Shown: piece after piece, positions 1-8,751 of the stretch | Layout: the number at the start of each line of letters is the position of its first letter | Numbering within the stretch: the stretch's first letter is position 1 | Source: Paenibacillus soyae | Lineage (GTDB): Bacteria > Bacillota > Bacilli > Paenibacillales > Paenibacillaceae | DNA length: 64,000 nucleotides | Direction: 5' to 3' | Assembly (NCBI RefSeq): GCF_024623455.1 | Contig: NZ_JANIPJ010000017.1 | Coordinates: forward strand, 1-64,000 | Notes under the pieces: model-generated | Databases searched by the model: none | Told to the model about the DNA's origin: nothing | The model's input: the letters and a program-made list of their open reading frames with translations, nothing else | Made by a program: the position numbers and the translations under genes

Positions 1-1
1 T

Positions 2-523
2 GCTAAAGCGCCGTTCCAAGGCGACAAAGCGGCATTCATCGAAGCGGTCCGCAAGGCGCTGTTCGCGAGCAAGATCTGCTCGTACGCGCAAGGCTTCGCG
101 CAGATGCGCGCGGCATCCGAGGAGTATGGCTGGGATCTGCGCTACGGCGACATCGCGATGATCTTCCGCGGCGGCTGCATCATCCGCGCGCGCTTCTTGC
201 AGAACATCAAGGACGCGTACGACCGCGATCCGGAGCTGCGCAACCTGCTGCTCGATCCGTACTTCCAAACAATAGTGGAATCGTACCAAGGCGCATGGCG
301 CGAGGTTGTCGCGGCAGCCGTGACGAACGGCGTGCCGGTACCGGCATTCGCGAGCGCGCTGGCTTACTTCGACAGCTACCGTACAGAGCGTTTGCCGGCT
401 AACCTGCTGCAAGCGCAGCGCGATTACTTCGGCGCTCATACGTTCAAGCGCGTCGACAAGGAAGGCACCTTCCACTTCAATTGGATGGAAGCTCCGAACG
501 GCCAGCCTGTTCAATCGAAATAA
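2..523 (+). CDS. gnd: 6-phosphogluconate dehydrogenase, C-terminal part
   Basis: The reading frame is open at the window edge, so only the last 173 residues are present. It is the all-helical C-terminal domain of decarboxylating 6-phosphogluconate dehydrogenase, the NADP-linked oxidative pentose phosphate enzyme that yields ribulose 5-phosphate. Recognisable family stretches are FRGGCIIRARFL (about residues 59-70 of this fragment) and, near the C-terminus, YFGAHTFKRVDKEG followed by FHFNW. The end is intact and is followed 12 bases later by a strong terminator, so gnd is the last gene of its transcript. The start and the Rossmann domain lie outside the window. Confidence 0.96.
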   Translation, partial: AKAPFQGDKAAFIEAVRKALFASKICSYAQGFAQMRAASEEYGWDLRYGDIAMIFRGGCIIRARFLQNIKDAYDRDPELRNLLLDPYFQTIVESYQGAWREVVAAAVTNGVPVPAFASALAYFDSYRTERLPANLLQAQRDYFGAHTFKRVDKEGTFHFNWMEAPNGQPVQSK

Positions 524-535
524 ATAAAGCATGGC

Positions 536-578
536 AAAAAAACCGGCTGGTTCCCAAAGGATCTCAGCCGGTTTTTTG
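536..578 (+). terminator. Rho-independent terminator of gnd
   Basis: Perfect stem AACCGGCTG / CAGCCGGTT with a loop of about 15 bases, followed by a run of T. The A-run on the other side lets it also serve the converging gene at 595. Confidence 0.85.
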
Positions 579-594
579 TTAAACTTGTTCACGC

Positions 595-1644
595 TCAGCT
601 CTGGTAGAGCCTATTCGAGAATGCTCGCGCGAGCTTATCCACATTCATTCTGTTCATGCCGATTAGGGGAATTTGACTTCGGACATCGGTGCCGTAGTTG
701 GACAGGATGACGAACCCTTTTCCTTGCTCGCGATTAAATGAAAGGAAGCTCGTTGATCCGTAGGTTCCCCCGTTATGCCAATGCGTCGTCGAGCCGTCCT
801 TTTCTTTATAGAACATCCATGCGTAGCCGACGCCGATTCCTCTGCTCTTGAAGATGGCATGATGCTCCTTCTGGCCATGCTCGATCGCCGAGCTTACCGA
901 TTCCCCGGCTTGACCGAGGTTCGCTCTGACGTATTGCAGCATGTCGGCCGCCGTGGAGCATACGGCTCCCGCGCCTGCCGTCGATTCATGGAAGGACCAA
1001 TGCGGCACGGGCTTTCCCTTCGCGTCGTACACGGGAACGAGGCCAGCCGGAGAAGACGGATCCAGCGCGCGCAGCTGCGTGTCGGTCATGCCGAGCGGAG
1101 AGAAGATCCATTGCTCAAGCGCTTCGCGAAGGCTCATGCCTAATTTCTGGGCGAGCGCCCAGCCCAGCAAGCCGAAACCGTAATTGGAATAAAGATGTTT
1201 CGGCGTTTGCGGCTTGGCTTGCTCCGCCAGCACGGCTTCCGCGAGATGGCGATCGGAATAATTCGCGTAAGGATTCATCTTATCCGTAACCGTGTCGCGG
1301 AAGTTGCCCGGGATCCTTGGCAAATGGGCTGTGTGCGTAACCAGCTGGAGCAGCGTCGTTCCCGCGGCGAAGGCGCTGGAGGACCATTCGGGAATGAGAT
1401 CGGAGAGTGTATCGGATCGGCTCCAAAGGCCCTTCTGCTCCCCGATGGCGAGCAGAAGGCCGGTCATCGTTTTTGTCAGCGAGCCGATCTCGTATACGCC
1501 TCCTTCGTCTGAGGCTGTATTTCCGCTTGTCCAAACTCGGTTGCCTTCGTTCGTCAGAAGGGCAATCGAGAGCCGGTGATCCGGCAAGCCGGCAAACCGG
1601 CTGACGCGCTTTTGCGTCATGATGTTCGATATCCATTGCTCCAT
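595..1644 (-). CDS. Serine hydrolase of the beta-lactamase/PBP4-like family
   Basis: A 349-residue cytoplasmic-looking protein of the class C beta-lactamase/DD-peptidase-like serine hydrolase family (Pfam Beta-lactamase). The S-x-x-K nucleophile motif is SLTK at about residue 55, the Y-x-N motif is YSN near 152, and the third motif appears as HNGG near 315. No signal peptide or lipobox is visible, so it may be an esterase or peptidase rather than a resistance enzyme. The start at 1644 follows a good match to the anti-SD complement (AGAAAGAAGTGATC); an in-frame ATG at 1665 with AAGGAA upstream is also possible. It runs convergently towards gnd and divergently from the flavoprotein at 1801. Substrate cannot be inferred. 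Confidence 0.85.
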   Translation of the reverse strand: MEQWISNIMTQKRVSRFAGLPDHRLSIALLTNEGNRVWTSGNTASDEGGVYEIGSLTKTMTGLLLAIGEQKGLWSRSDTLSDLIPEWSSSAFAAGTTLLQLVTHTAHLPRIPGNFRDTVTDKMNPYANYSDRHLAEAVLAEQAKPQTPKHLYSNYGFGLLGWALAQKLGMSLREALEQWIFSPLGMTDTQLRALDPSSPAGLVPVYDAKGKPVPHWSFHESTAGAGAVCSTAADMLQYVRANLGQAGESVSSAIEHGQKEHHAIFKSRGIGVGYAWMFYKEKDGSTTHWHNGGTYGSTSFLSFNREQGKGFVILSNYGTDVRSQIPLIGMNRMNVDKLARAFSNRLYQS

Positions 1645-1800
1645 CGCGATCACTTCTTTCTCCATGAAAGTGTATTTCCTTATTTCGGATGAAACCAGCA
1701 CTCTTAGTACGGGCGTGCGGTTCGATGGTTACATTCGCGCAGCGCGTGTTATACTCGGGTCAGACAACCATTATTTTCGAAGGAGCTGTTGATTATCCCT

Positions 1801-3063
1801 ATGAATCGGAATTGGGCTGGCAATTACATATACGGCGCGGCGGAGACGCACGCGCCGGAGAATACGGAACAGGTGCAAGAGCTGGTAGCCGGCAGTCGAA
1901 TCGTGAAGGTGCTGGGCTCCCGTCATTCATTCAACGGAATCGCCGACACGAACGGCACCCATATCTCGCTGGAGCGATTGAACCGGGTCGTGAAGCTGGA
2001 TCGTGAGCGCGGTCTCGTCACGGTCGAAGGCGGCATACGGTATGGCGAGCTGGGTAGCTATTTGCACGAGAACGGGTACGCGCTTCGGAATCTGGCCTCG
2101 CTGCCTCATATATCCGTAGCAGGCGCGTGCGCGACGGCTACGCACGGCTCCGGCGATCGCAACGGCAGTCTCGCGACGGCGGTACGCGCCATTGAAATTG
2201 TCAAAGCGAACGGCGAGATAATACGGCTGTCCAGGGAGGAGGCCGAGGAGCCTTTTGCCGGCGCGGTCGTGAACTTGGGAGCGCTTGGCGTCGTGACGCA
2301 GTTGACGCTGGAGGTTGTTCCGGCGTTCGAGATCGGACAAACCGTCTACGAGAACCTGCCGCTCGGCAGCTTGCAGGACCGGGAGCGGTTCGAAGCGGTA
2401 TTTGGCGGCGGCTACAGCGTCAGTCTGTTTACCGATTGGAAGTCTTCGATGTTCAATCAGGTGTGGCTGAAGCGTCTCCATTCGGAAGAGGGGGGAGAAA
2501 GCTCGCCTTCCGATTATTTCGGGGCGATGCCGGCGAAAGCGAAGATGCATCCCGTGCCGGGCTGCGCGGCGGACAACTGCAGCGAGCAGATGGGCGTGGC
2601 TGGTCCTTGGCACGAAAGACTGTCCCATTTCCGCATGGATTTTACGCCAAGCGCGGGCGAGGAGCTGCAAAGCGAATATTTTGTGGCCCGAGACAACGCC
2701 TATGAAGCCTTGTGCGCGATCGACAGCCTTCGGGCGCATATATCGCCGCTGCTGTTCGTGTCGGAGGTGCGTACGATCGCGAGCGACGATTTGTGGTTAA
2801 GTCCATGCCGCGGGCAGGATTCGGTCGGGATTCATTTCACTTGGAAGCCGGAATGGGAAGCGGTTCGCCAGGTGCTGCCGTTGATCGAAGCGAAGCTGGA
2901 GCCTCTTGCGGCCCGACCGCATTGGGGCAAGCTGTTCACGATGACCCCGGGCAAGCTGCAGCCGCTGTACGAGAAGCTGAGCGATTTCCAACGATTGGCG
3001 GCTCAGTGCGATCCGGCCGGCAAGTTCCGCAACGCTTTCCTGGACCAGTATGTCCTTCGGTAA
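1801..3063 (+). CDS. FAD-linked alditol/sugar oxidase (VAO family)
   Basis: A 420-residue flavoprotein of the vanillyl-alcohol oxidase fold, closest in pattern to alditol (xylitol/sorbitol) oxidases and D-arabinono-lactone oxidases. GSRHSFN places His42 where Streptomyces AldO carries its covalent FAD (His46); the FAD-binding half continues with VEGGIRYGEL and ATHGSGD, and the C-terminal cap contains the family signature RPHWGKLF. It probably oxidises a polyol or sugar lactone with O2, giving H2O2. The start is uncertain: AAGGAG at 1780-1785 is 15 bases from ATG 1801, only 3 from an in-frame TTG at 1789, and 6 from an in-frame ATT at 1792. It is divergent from the hydrolase at 595-1644. Confidence 0.86.
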   Translation: MNRNWAGNYIYGAAETHAPENTEQVQELVAGSRIVKVLGSRHSFNGIADTNGTHISLERLNRVVKLDRERGLVTVEGGIRYGELGSYLHENGYALRNLASLPHISVAGACATATHGSGDRNGSLATAVRAIEIVKANGEIIRLSREEAEEPFAGAVVNLGALGVVTQLTLEVVPAFEIGQTVYENLPLGSLQDRERFEAVFGGGYSVSLFTDWKSSMFNQVWLKRLHSEEGGESSPSDYFGAMPAKAKMHPVPGCAADNCSEQMGVAGPWHERLSHFRMDFTPSAGEELQSEYFVARDNAYEALCAIDSLRAHISPLLFVSEVRTIASDDLWLSPCRGQDSVGIHFTWKPEWEAVRQVLPLIEAKLEPLAARPHWGKLFTMTPGKLQPLYEKLSDFQRLAAQCDPAGKFRNAFLDQYVLR

Positions 3064-3165
3064 CAACAGGCAGCGCTTGGCCAAGGAAGGCTGAACCGCG
3101 CTTTCGCCGCATATGCTGGATTAAGGCCCTTATGGCCAATATGCGAAAGCGAGGTGCCTGTACGC

Positions 3166-3762
3166 TTGTTGAGAAAATATCGAGGCTTTCTGATCGGGCT
3201 GGCAATGGGCGGCATGCTGATGACGGCATTGCCGTCGATGGCCGCGACCCAGAAAACGACGTATACGCTGACCGAAGCATCCTACGAGGTCGAAGTGAAC
3301 GGCGCGGCTTATTTCGATCCGGAGCTGCCTGTTTTGAATTACAAAGGCAACACGTACGTACCGCTCCGCTCGGTCGGCGATCTGCTCGGCGCCAACGTGG
3401 CCTGGGACGCGGCGCAGCGGAAGGTCGTCATCCAATCAAACGGCGAGCATTTGTGCAACGACGCGTTCTGCAACGTCAAGGTCAGCGGCTCCGGGGGACA
3501 ATATACGGTTACAGGGGAAGCGAGAGTATTCGAAGCGGTCATGAATTACGCGGTCGAAGATGGCCATGATTATGTGCTGGAGGATTTCCACATGCTGGAC
3601 GAAGGCGCCCCTGCGTGGTCACCGTTTACGCTGGAGCTGGACATTCCGCCCGATAAGCTGCCGGATAACGGCACGCTTATGCTCGAGCTATTCGAGTACA
3701 GCGCCAAGGACGGTTCGAAGATCAACGTCATCAGCGTACCGCTCGAGACGTTTGCGCCCTAG
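3166..3762 (+). CDS. Exported stalk-domain protein (copper amine oxidase N-terminal domain plus Gmad2)
   Basis: A secreted protein of about 198 residues. After a short basic start comes a hydrophobic signal segment ending near PSMAA. Residues about 35-90 resemble the copper-amine-oxidase N-terminal-like (stalk) domain, with YVPLRSVGDLLGA and a following VAWDAAQRKVVI. The C-terminal half resembles the Gmad2 immunoglobulin-like domain known from spore-germination proteins (EARVFEA, then FELFEYSAKDGS-like text). GAGGTG at 3151-3156 points to TTG at 3166; GTG at 3154 is part of that ribosome site. A role in the cell wall or spore surface is inferred from domains only. Confidence 0.78.
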   Translation: MLRKYRGFLIGLAMGGMLMTALPSMAATQKTTYTLTEASYEVEVNGAAYFDPELPVLNYKGNTYVPLRSVGDLLGANVAWDAAQRKVVIQSNGEHLCNDAFCNVKVSGSGGQYTVTGEARVFEAVMNYAVEDGHDYVLEDFHMLDEGAPAWSPFTLELDIPPDKLPDNGTLMLELFEYSAKDGSKINVISVPLETFAP

Positions 3763-3811
3763 CCCATTACCTGAGGCGTCGCATATGAGGCGTCAGCTCA
3801 GCGATCAGCAG

Positions 3812-3852
3812 AAGGCCCCGGCATCCATTCGATGCCGGGGCCAACTTTTTTG
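3812..3852 (+). terminator. Rho-independent terminator
   Basis: Twelve-base perfect stem GGCCCCGGCATC / GATGCCGGGGCC with loop CATTC, followed by AACTTTTTT. Ends the transcript of the stalk-domain gene. Confidence 0.88.
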
Positions 3853-3885
3853 CCGATGAGGCGGATGCTTCAAGCGGCGGTCGTA

Positions 3886-4734
3886 TTAGCGAAGGGACTG
3901 CTCGTCGAGCTTCAAAATAACGGCTTTGATCCGTTCAATGCCTTCCCACATATCGCCTTCCCGGTCGAAAATAATGGAAACGGGCGCTTCGCGATTCGCC
4001 TGTCCGGCCATTCTTAGCAGCTCAAGCAGACGATCTTCGCGGATGGAGCCGTCTTCCTCGTACTCCGGCTTGGCGTGGATGGAGTGGGCGAGGGGGGCTC
4101 CGTACCGAATGCCTTCTTCCTTCTCGTGCTTGGCGAGGTTGCCGAAGTCGACGATCGTGGAGATGGACGGGCCGGCGCCTTCCATAACAGCCTTCCAGCT
4201 GCTTACCGTAGACGTCAGGCTGCGGAAATTTTCAGTGACGATCCGCACCTGCTTGCCGGCTGCGTATTCGCTCAGCTCGAGCAAAGCCTGGGTACCGCGC
4301 GAGATGGAAGCCGCGTCATCCGGGGACTGCTCTCCTGCCACAATCCGCACGGCGGAAGCTCCCGCGATCGCCGCGGCATCCACCCATTCCTTCAAATAAC
4401 GAAAGTCGGACTCGCGGCGCACGGGGTCAGGCGAAGAGATATCTCCGTAGTCGACCAGAAGTGTATGGAAGATGACGCCAGCTTCCGCGAACGCTTGCTT
4501 TAACTGGCGCAGATACGCATCATCGCGCGAAGGAAAGTGAAAGTGGCACAGCTCCAGGCACGAAAGTCCTCTCGACGCCGCGATTGCCGGCAGCTCGAGG
4601 AGAGAAAATTCGGAGGGCTGAGCCTCCGTCGCTGAGCCTTGCGATTGGCTCGATTCGTCCCACACGGTCCAGCGCAGAGGGCCAAGACACCGGTGAAGAC
4701 TCCAGCTGCTGATCGATAAACGATGGCGAAACAT
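3886..4734 (-). CDS. Sugar phosphate isomerase/epimerase-like TIM-barrel protein
   Basis: A 282-residue protein of the xylose-isomerase-like TIM-barrel (AP endonuclease 2) superfamily, which includes myo-inositol catabolism enzymes and sugar epimerases. Candidate metal ligands lie in typical strand-end positions: E in LELCHFHFPS, E in IVTENF, D in TIVDFGN, H in HSIHAKPEY and the final FDREGDMWEG. GGAG nine bases before ATG 4734 supports this start; in-frame upstream ATGs at 4749 and 4800 have poorer sites. It lies downstream of the YbjQ gene on the same strand, with a 126-base gap. Exact substrate unknown. Confidence 0.85.
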   Translation of the reverse strand: MFRHRLSISSWSLHRCLGPLRWTVWDESSQSQGSATEAQPSEFSLLELPAIAASRGLSCLELCHFHFPSRDDAYLRQLKQAFAEAGVIFHTLLVDYGDISSPDPVRRESDFRYLKEWVDAAAIAGASAVRIVAGEQSPDDAASISRGTQALLELSEYAAGKQVRIVTENFRSLTSTVSSWKAVMEGAGPSISTIVDFGNLAKHEKEEGIRYGAPLAHSIHAKPEYEEDGSIREDRLLELLRMAGQANREAPVSIIFDREGDMWEGIERIKAVILKLDEQSLR

Positions 4735-4860
4735 AGGGGCACGCTCCATTCCAATGATCGGGTTTCTCATAAGAATAGATGTTCCGACCGCACCATACAA
4801 GCGTGCGATATAGTTTGTTTGTATGCGATTTTGGCAATGCGAAGCGCGTTGCTTCTTGAT

Positions 4861-5172
4861 CTAAATAATGACCGCCGTACCGCTGACGGCAACCATCAGC
4901 ATGCCGTCGCGGATCACCTCGTAATCGATGTCCACGCCGACGATGGCGTTCGCCCCCATATGGGAGGCCTTATGGGACATTTCCGAGAAAGCGGCGTCTC
5001 TTGCTTCCTGGAGCTTGCCTTCATAGACGCCTGAACGGCCGCCGACGATATCCGTGATCGACGCTAGGAAGTCACGCACGACATTCGCCCCCATAATAAC
5101 CTCGCCCGTCGTGATACCCAAATACTGCTTGATGGGATAACCCTCTACAGTCTGTGTTGTCGTAATCAGCAT
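4861..5172 (-). CDS. YbjQ/UPF0145 family protein
   Basis: A 103-residue protein, the usual length of UPF0145 (YbjQ, once annotated as a heavy-metal-binding domain). Family features visible are the start MLITTTQTVEG, GITTGEVIMGANVVRDF, the AR-D-A helix (EARDAAFSEM) and GANAIVGVDIDYE, ending in a beta strand. AAAGGAG nine bases before ATG 5172 decides the start, although the frame stays open further upstream. Function in the family is not established; members assemble as ring-like oligomers. Confidence 0.9.
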   Translation of the reverse strand: MLITTTQTVEGYPIKQYLGITTGEVIMGANVVRDFLASITDIVGGRSGVYEGKLQEARDAAFSEMSHKASHMGANAIVGVDIDYEVIRDGMLMVAVSGTAVII

Positions 5173-5272
5173 ATTCTCATTCTCCTTTGCTTCATGGATA
5201 CCCGTTATTACGCCCCCGCTGTCGAACCGTTTCTGCATTCCCATAAATTTCAACCCAATTTTGGCGCCCGTT

Positions 5273-5302
5273 TTGACGATATATAGAGTGTTCGTTTATG
5301 CT
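5273..5302 (+). promoter_or_regulatory. Putative sigma-A promoter of the GGDEF-EAL gene
   Basis: TTGACG at 5273-5278 and TATGCT at 5297-5302 with an 18-base spacer, about 37 bases before the start codon at 5340, which itself follows AAGGAG. Confidence 0.55.
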
Positions 5303-5339
5303 GTCAGAGAGAGTTCATTGATAAGGAGCGCCCATCCAT

Positions 5340-7703
5340 ATGACCAAAGATCTACTCATTATCTCGCTTATGTATGTACCGGGTGCTTTTTTAGCTTTAT
5401 TTTTGGCGATCGAGGTATTTGTCCGCAACAAGGCCGATAACAAAACAAGGCTGGCCAGCCTGCTTATGTTCACTCACTTCTTGTTCTTTATCGGGGAATA
5501 CGTCCGCGCCTTGCTGCCGCTCGAATATAGTCATAAGCTGCTATATATTTGGACAGGACCCGCCATTGTATTAGCTATGTGTTTCGGCAACCATTTTCAT
5601 TCCATGTTTTTGAAGCCGAACGAACGGAATCGCTCCTATATTTTAAACGCCGCAGGCTACCTGCCTTTTCTTCTCGTCCTCTTTATTATCATTACGGACA
5701 GAACGCGCTACATATTTCCGTCTGTCGAGAAGGTCGGGCCATGGAATAAGTTCGTGCCGGATCCGGCAGGCTACTCGATTCTGATCGCGGCCATCGCCGC
5801 CTACACGCTTGCGAATACCTTCATCTTGTATAAGGCGTTCAAGAAGGCGACCACGGACAAAATTAAAAAACGGAACAGGGTGCTGTTTATCGGCAGCAGC
5901 GTGTTATCCGTGTGGGTCGTGCTGTTCGGCATCGTATTCGAGGTGCTCGGCTGGAACCGCGGCACGCCGACCTTTTTCTTTGCGTTCGGGACGCTCTTAT
6001 GGATGATAGCGATTCGGATTTGCATGCTTAAATATGATTTTTTGTCGACGGACGAGCGGAAGTACAGAATTGTATTCGAGTCCTCGCCTCTTGGTATTTT
6101 ACTAATGGACCGGAACGCGGTCGTGCTGGAAGCAAATGCGGTAGCCCACCGCATGTTCGGCGTGCAGGGCTTGAACGGACTATCCGTGACCGGCTGGCTT
6201 TCCGACGATACGAAAGAAGCTTTCATGGACATCTATACGAGCAACTTCGACAGAAGAAAGCCTTACCACAATGAAGAGTTCGATATTCACGTGAAGAGAG
6301 GGCATACGTACATTTTGGCGGTGGAAAGCGAATTTATCGAGACGGAGGACGGCGTTATTCAGTTTATAATGACCCGCGACGTCACGGAGCTGAAGCGGGC
6401 CGAAGAGCAAATCGTCCATATGGCTTATCACGACGCGTTGACCGGTCTCGGCAACCGAAGGAAATTGGAGCAAACGTTTAACGAGCTGGCCGGTTCTGCT
6501 TCACGGAGTGGACCCATCGGCGTCCTGCTGCTTGACCTGGACCGTTTCAAGCCGATTAACGACGCGTTAGGCCACGAGACGGGGGATCAGGTGCTCCAAG
6601 CTACGGCGCGGCTGCTAACCGAAATCGTGGACGGTCAAGGGATGGTTGCGAGACACGGCGGAGACGAGTTCATCGTGCTGTTGTCCGGCTATGCTAATCC
6701 AACCGATGCGATAGCCGCAGGCGAGCAAATCGTTCAGCGGCTAAGCGAATCGATGACGATCGGGGAGCGGGAGCTGCGCATTACGACAAGCGCGGGCATC
6801 TGCTTCTACCCGCAGGACGGCAAGGACATCCACACGCTGACCAAACATGCGGACTGCGCCATGTACGCAGCCAAGCTTCAGGGCAAAAACCGGCTTCGCC
6901 GGTTCGACGCTTCCATGAGCAGCGCGGCCCTGGACATGCTTACGCTGGAGAGCGAGCTGTGGAAGGCGCTCGAACGAAACGAAATCGAGCTCTATTACCA
7001 GCCGCTGCTGCAGGTCGCGAAGCAGCAGGCCTTGGGCGTGGAAGCTCTTCTGCGCTGGAAGTCGCCGCGATACGGCTTGATCAGTCCTGACCGATTTATT
7101 CCGATAGCGGAGGAAAACGGATTTATCGTGAAGCTGGGAGAATGGGTGCTGCAGGAAGCCAGCAGACAGTGCAAACGATGGATGGAGCGAGGGTATGAAG
7201 GCAGCATATCCGTCAATGTGTCTTCGAAGCAGCTGATGCTGGCGAATTTCGCCGGCTGCGTCCTTCGCATTCTGGAGGAGTCCGGTCTTCCAAGCGACCG
7301 CTTGTGTCTGGAAGTGACGGAGAGCACCGCTCTTCTCGATGTCGATCATACGAGAGAGCAGCTGAGTCTCCTGACCGAACAGGGCGTGACGATCGCCCTG
7401 GACGATTTTGGCAAAGGCTTCTCGTCGCTCAGCGTGCTGAACGAGCTGCCTTTCGAGCAGATCAAGGTCGACCGTTCCTTCATCCAGCATATTCTGGACC
7501 GACCGAAAAACCTGGCTACGGTAAAGGCGATCATACAGCTTGCCCATAGCTTCGGCGGGGTTACGGTCGCCGAGGGAATCGAGACGCCGGAGCAGCTTGA
7601 ACTGCTGAAGCAACTGCATTGCGATTATATACAAGGTTATTATTTCGCGAGACCCCAACCCGCAAGCGAGGCTGAACGATACTTGGGGCTCGAGCGGAAA
7701 TAA
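5340..7703 (+). CDS. Membrane GGDEF-EAL cyclic-di-GMP enzyme with PAS domain
   Basis: A 787-residue c-di-GMP turnover protein. Residues 1-235 hold about seven membrane helices of the histidine-kinase-N-terminal 7TM type; a PAS-like domain follows (240-350), then GGDEF (about 355-520) and EAL (about 535-785). The cyclase signature GGDEF is intact, but the inhibitory RxxD site normally just upstream is replaced by DGQG, so product inhibition is probably lost. The EAL half keeps EALLRW, ESTALLD, LDDFGKGFSSL, EGIET and QGYYFARP, so phosphodiesterase activity is likely. It is monocistronic, with its own promoter and terminator. Confidence 0.95.
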   Translation: MTKDLLIISLMYVPGAFLALFLAIEVFVRNKADNKTRLASLLMFTHFLFFIGEYVRALLPLEYSHKLLYIWTGPAIVLAMCFGNHFHSMFLKPNERNRSYILNAAGYLPFLLVLFIIITDRTRYIFPSVEKVGPWNKFVPDPAGYSILIAAIAAYTLANTFILYKAFKKATTDKIKKRNRVLFIGSSVLSVWVVLFGIVFEVLGWNRGTPTFFFAFGTLLWMIAIRICMLKYDFLSTDERKYRIVFESSPLGILLMDRNAVVLEANAVAHRMFGVQGLNGLSVTGWLSDDTKEAFMDIYTSNFDRRKPYHNEEFDIHVKRGHTYILAVESEFIETEDGVIQFIMTRDVTELKRAEEQIVHMAYHDALTGLGNRRKLEQTFNELAGSASRSGPIGVLLLDLDRFKPINDALGHETGDQVLQATARLLTEIVDGQGMVARHGGDEFIVLLSGYANPTDAIAAGEQIVQRLSESMTIGERELRITTSAGICFYPQDGKDIHTLTKHADCAMYAAKLQGKNRLRRFDASMSSAALDMLTLESELWKALERNEIELYYQPLLQVAKQQALGVEALLRWKSPRYGLISPDRFIPIAEENGFIVKLGEWVLQEASRQCKRWMERGYEGSISVNVSSKQLMLANFAGCVLRILEESGLPSDRLCLEVTESTALLDVDHTREQLSLLTEQGVTIALDDFGKGFSSLSVLNELPFEQIKVDRSFIQHILDRPKNLATVKAIIQLAHSFGGVTVAEGIETPEQLELLKQLHCDYIQGYYFARPQPASEAERYLGLERK

Positions 7704-7711
7704 CGAACGTC

Positions 7712-7741
7712 TAAGCCGGTTTTGTGACCGGCTTGTTTTTT
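7712..7741 (+). terminator. Rho-independent terminator
   Basis: Stem AAGCCGGT / ACCGGCTT with loop TTTGTG followed by GTTTTTTAT. Confidence 0.85.
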
Positions 7742-7847
7742 ATGAGTATTTCGGCTATACGGTTGCTTGTCTGCGGGTTATATCGGAAAATAAGAGAAGT
7801 TGAAATGCAAGGATATAGAACGACACTCATGGAGGGGCGATGTCAGA

Positions 7848-7913
7848 ATGAAGCCGAGAATGACGGTATTGACGCTGGGCGTCGCAGGGCGGGAGCTAGG
7901 GGATGAGTCGTAA
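7848..7913 (+). pseudogene. Amino-terminal remnant of a VOC/glyoxalase gene
   Basis: A 21-codon frame with a good ribosome site (GGAGGGG about 10 bases upstream) starts MKPRMTVLTLGV, which is the usual beginning of one glyoxalase/VOC family (MKPRITVLTLGVDDLE-like). The similarity stops abruptly after LGV, the frame ends at TAA 7911-7913, and the next gene starts inside it at 7903. It looks like the stub left by a deletion that fused the VOC promoter and leader to the SDR gene. The short length makes this recognition tentative; it could now act as a translated leader. Confidence 0.5.
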
Positions 7914-8751
7914 TCGGTTTATCGAGAGCTTGCTGTTCCCGAAACCGCGGCTCGACGAGGACGGGCTTAGAAGGTCCATGGCGGGCAAGACGATTCTGAT
8001 TACGGGAGCAAGCTCGGGCATCGGAGAGAAGCTTGCCTACTTGCTTGGACGGACGGATGCCTGCTTGGTCTTGGTGGCGAGAAGGATGGACAAGCTGGAA
8101 GCCATTCGAGAGGCCATCGCGTCGCAGGGCGGGAAGGTAAGCGTATATGCAGCCGATCTGCGAGAAGAATCGGAGCTGGATGCTTTGTCGGCATGGCTGC
8201 GCGAGCGTCCTCAGGGACTTGACATCGTCTTCAGCAACGCGGGAAAATCGATTCGCCGCCCCGTCATGGAATCTTTGGACCGGTTTCACGATTTTCAGCG
8301 CACGATGGCCGTTAATTATTTCGCCCCTGTAAGACTGCTGCTCGCCGTGCTGCCCGAGCTGGAGAGGAGGCGCGGACATATCGTGAACGTGTCTACGATT
8401 AACGCTTCTCTTATTCCGTTCCCTTATTGGGCGGCTTACCAAGCTTCGAAGTCGGCCTTCGACACCTGGCTGAGGGCGGCCGCGCCGGAGCTGAACGCCC
8501 GCGGCATCCGGGTCACGTCCTGTTATCTGCCGCTTGTCAGAACGCCTATGATCGAGCCGACCGCGGCCTACCGCAAGCTGCCGGCCATGAGCCCGGAGCA
8601 TGCCGCGAGGTGGATCGCGGCGGCGGTGCTGGCGAACCGGAGGACGATCGCGCCTTGGTGGCTGCCGCCGGGGCAGCTGGCCTCCTTGATCGGCAGAGGA
8701 TTATGGGAATGGGCTATGCCGCATTTGCTCCGCCGGAGGGAGGGGGAGTAA
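7903..8751 (+). CDS. Short-chain dehydrogenase/reductase
   Basis: A 282-residue classical SDR, NAD(P)-dependent. The cofactor motif TGASSGIG is at residues about 34-41, NAG follows in VFSNAGKS near 112, and the catalytic pair is YxxxK in YQASK near 180, preceded by the serine-containing STINAS. A C-terminal amphipathic tail (LASLIGRGLWEWAMPHLLRR) suggests membrane contact. The stop codon shares one base with the ATG of the acyl-CoA synthetase at 8751, so the two are translationally coupled and probably act on the same lipid-type substrate. The gene starts within the VOC remnant at 7848-7913. Confidence 0.92.
   Translation: MSRNRFIESLLFPKPRLDEDGLRRSMAGKTILITGASSGIGEKLAYLLGRTDACLVLVARRMDKLEAIREAIASQGGKVSVYAADLREESELDALSAWLRERPQGLDIVFSNAGKSIRRPVMESLDRFHDFQRTMAVNYFAPVRLLLAVLPELERRRGHIVNVSTINASLIPFPYWAAYQASKSAFDTWLRAAAPELNARGIRVTSCYLPLVRTPMIEPTAAYRKLPAMSPEHAARWIAAAVLANRRTIAPWWLPPGQLASLIGRGLWEWAMPHLLRRREGE

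Noticed and set aside
1927..2739. A 270-codon minus-strand frame opposite the FAD oxidase gene.
   Set aside because: Shadow of a conserved enzyme gene; translation has no recognisable domain.
6741..7658. A 305-codon frame opposite the EAL domain of the GGDEF-EAL gene.
   Set aside because: It lies wholly opposite a conserved coding region, has no ribosome site and no recognisable family; typical high-GC shadow frame.
8427..8750. Upstream extension of the acyl-CoA synthetase frame, giving a 622-residue protein.
   Set aside because: The extra 108 residues lie within the SDR gene in another frame and look unlike any ANL N-terminus; ATG 8751 with a strong purine-rich site overlaps the SDR stop.
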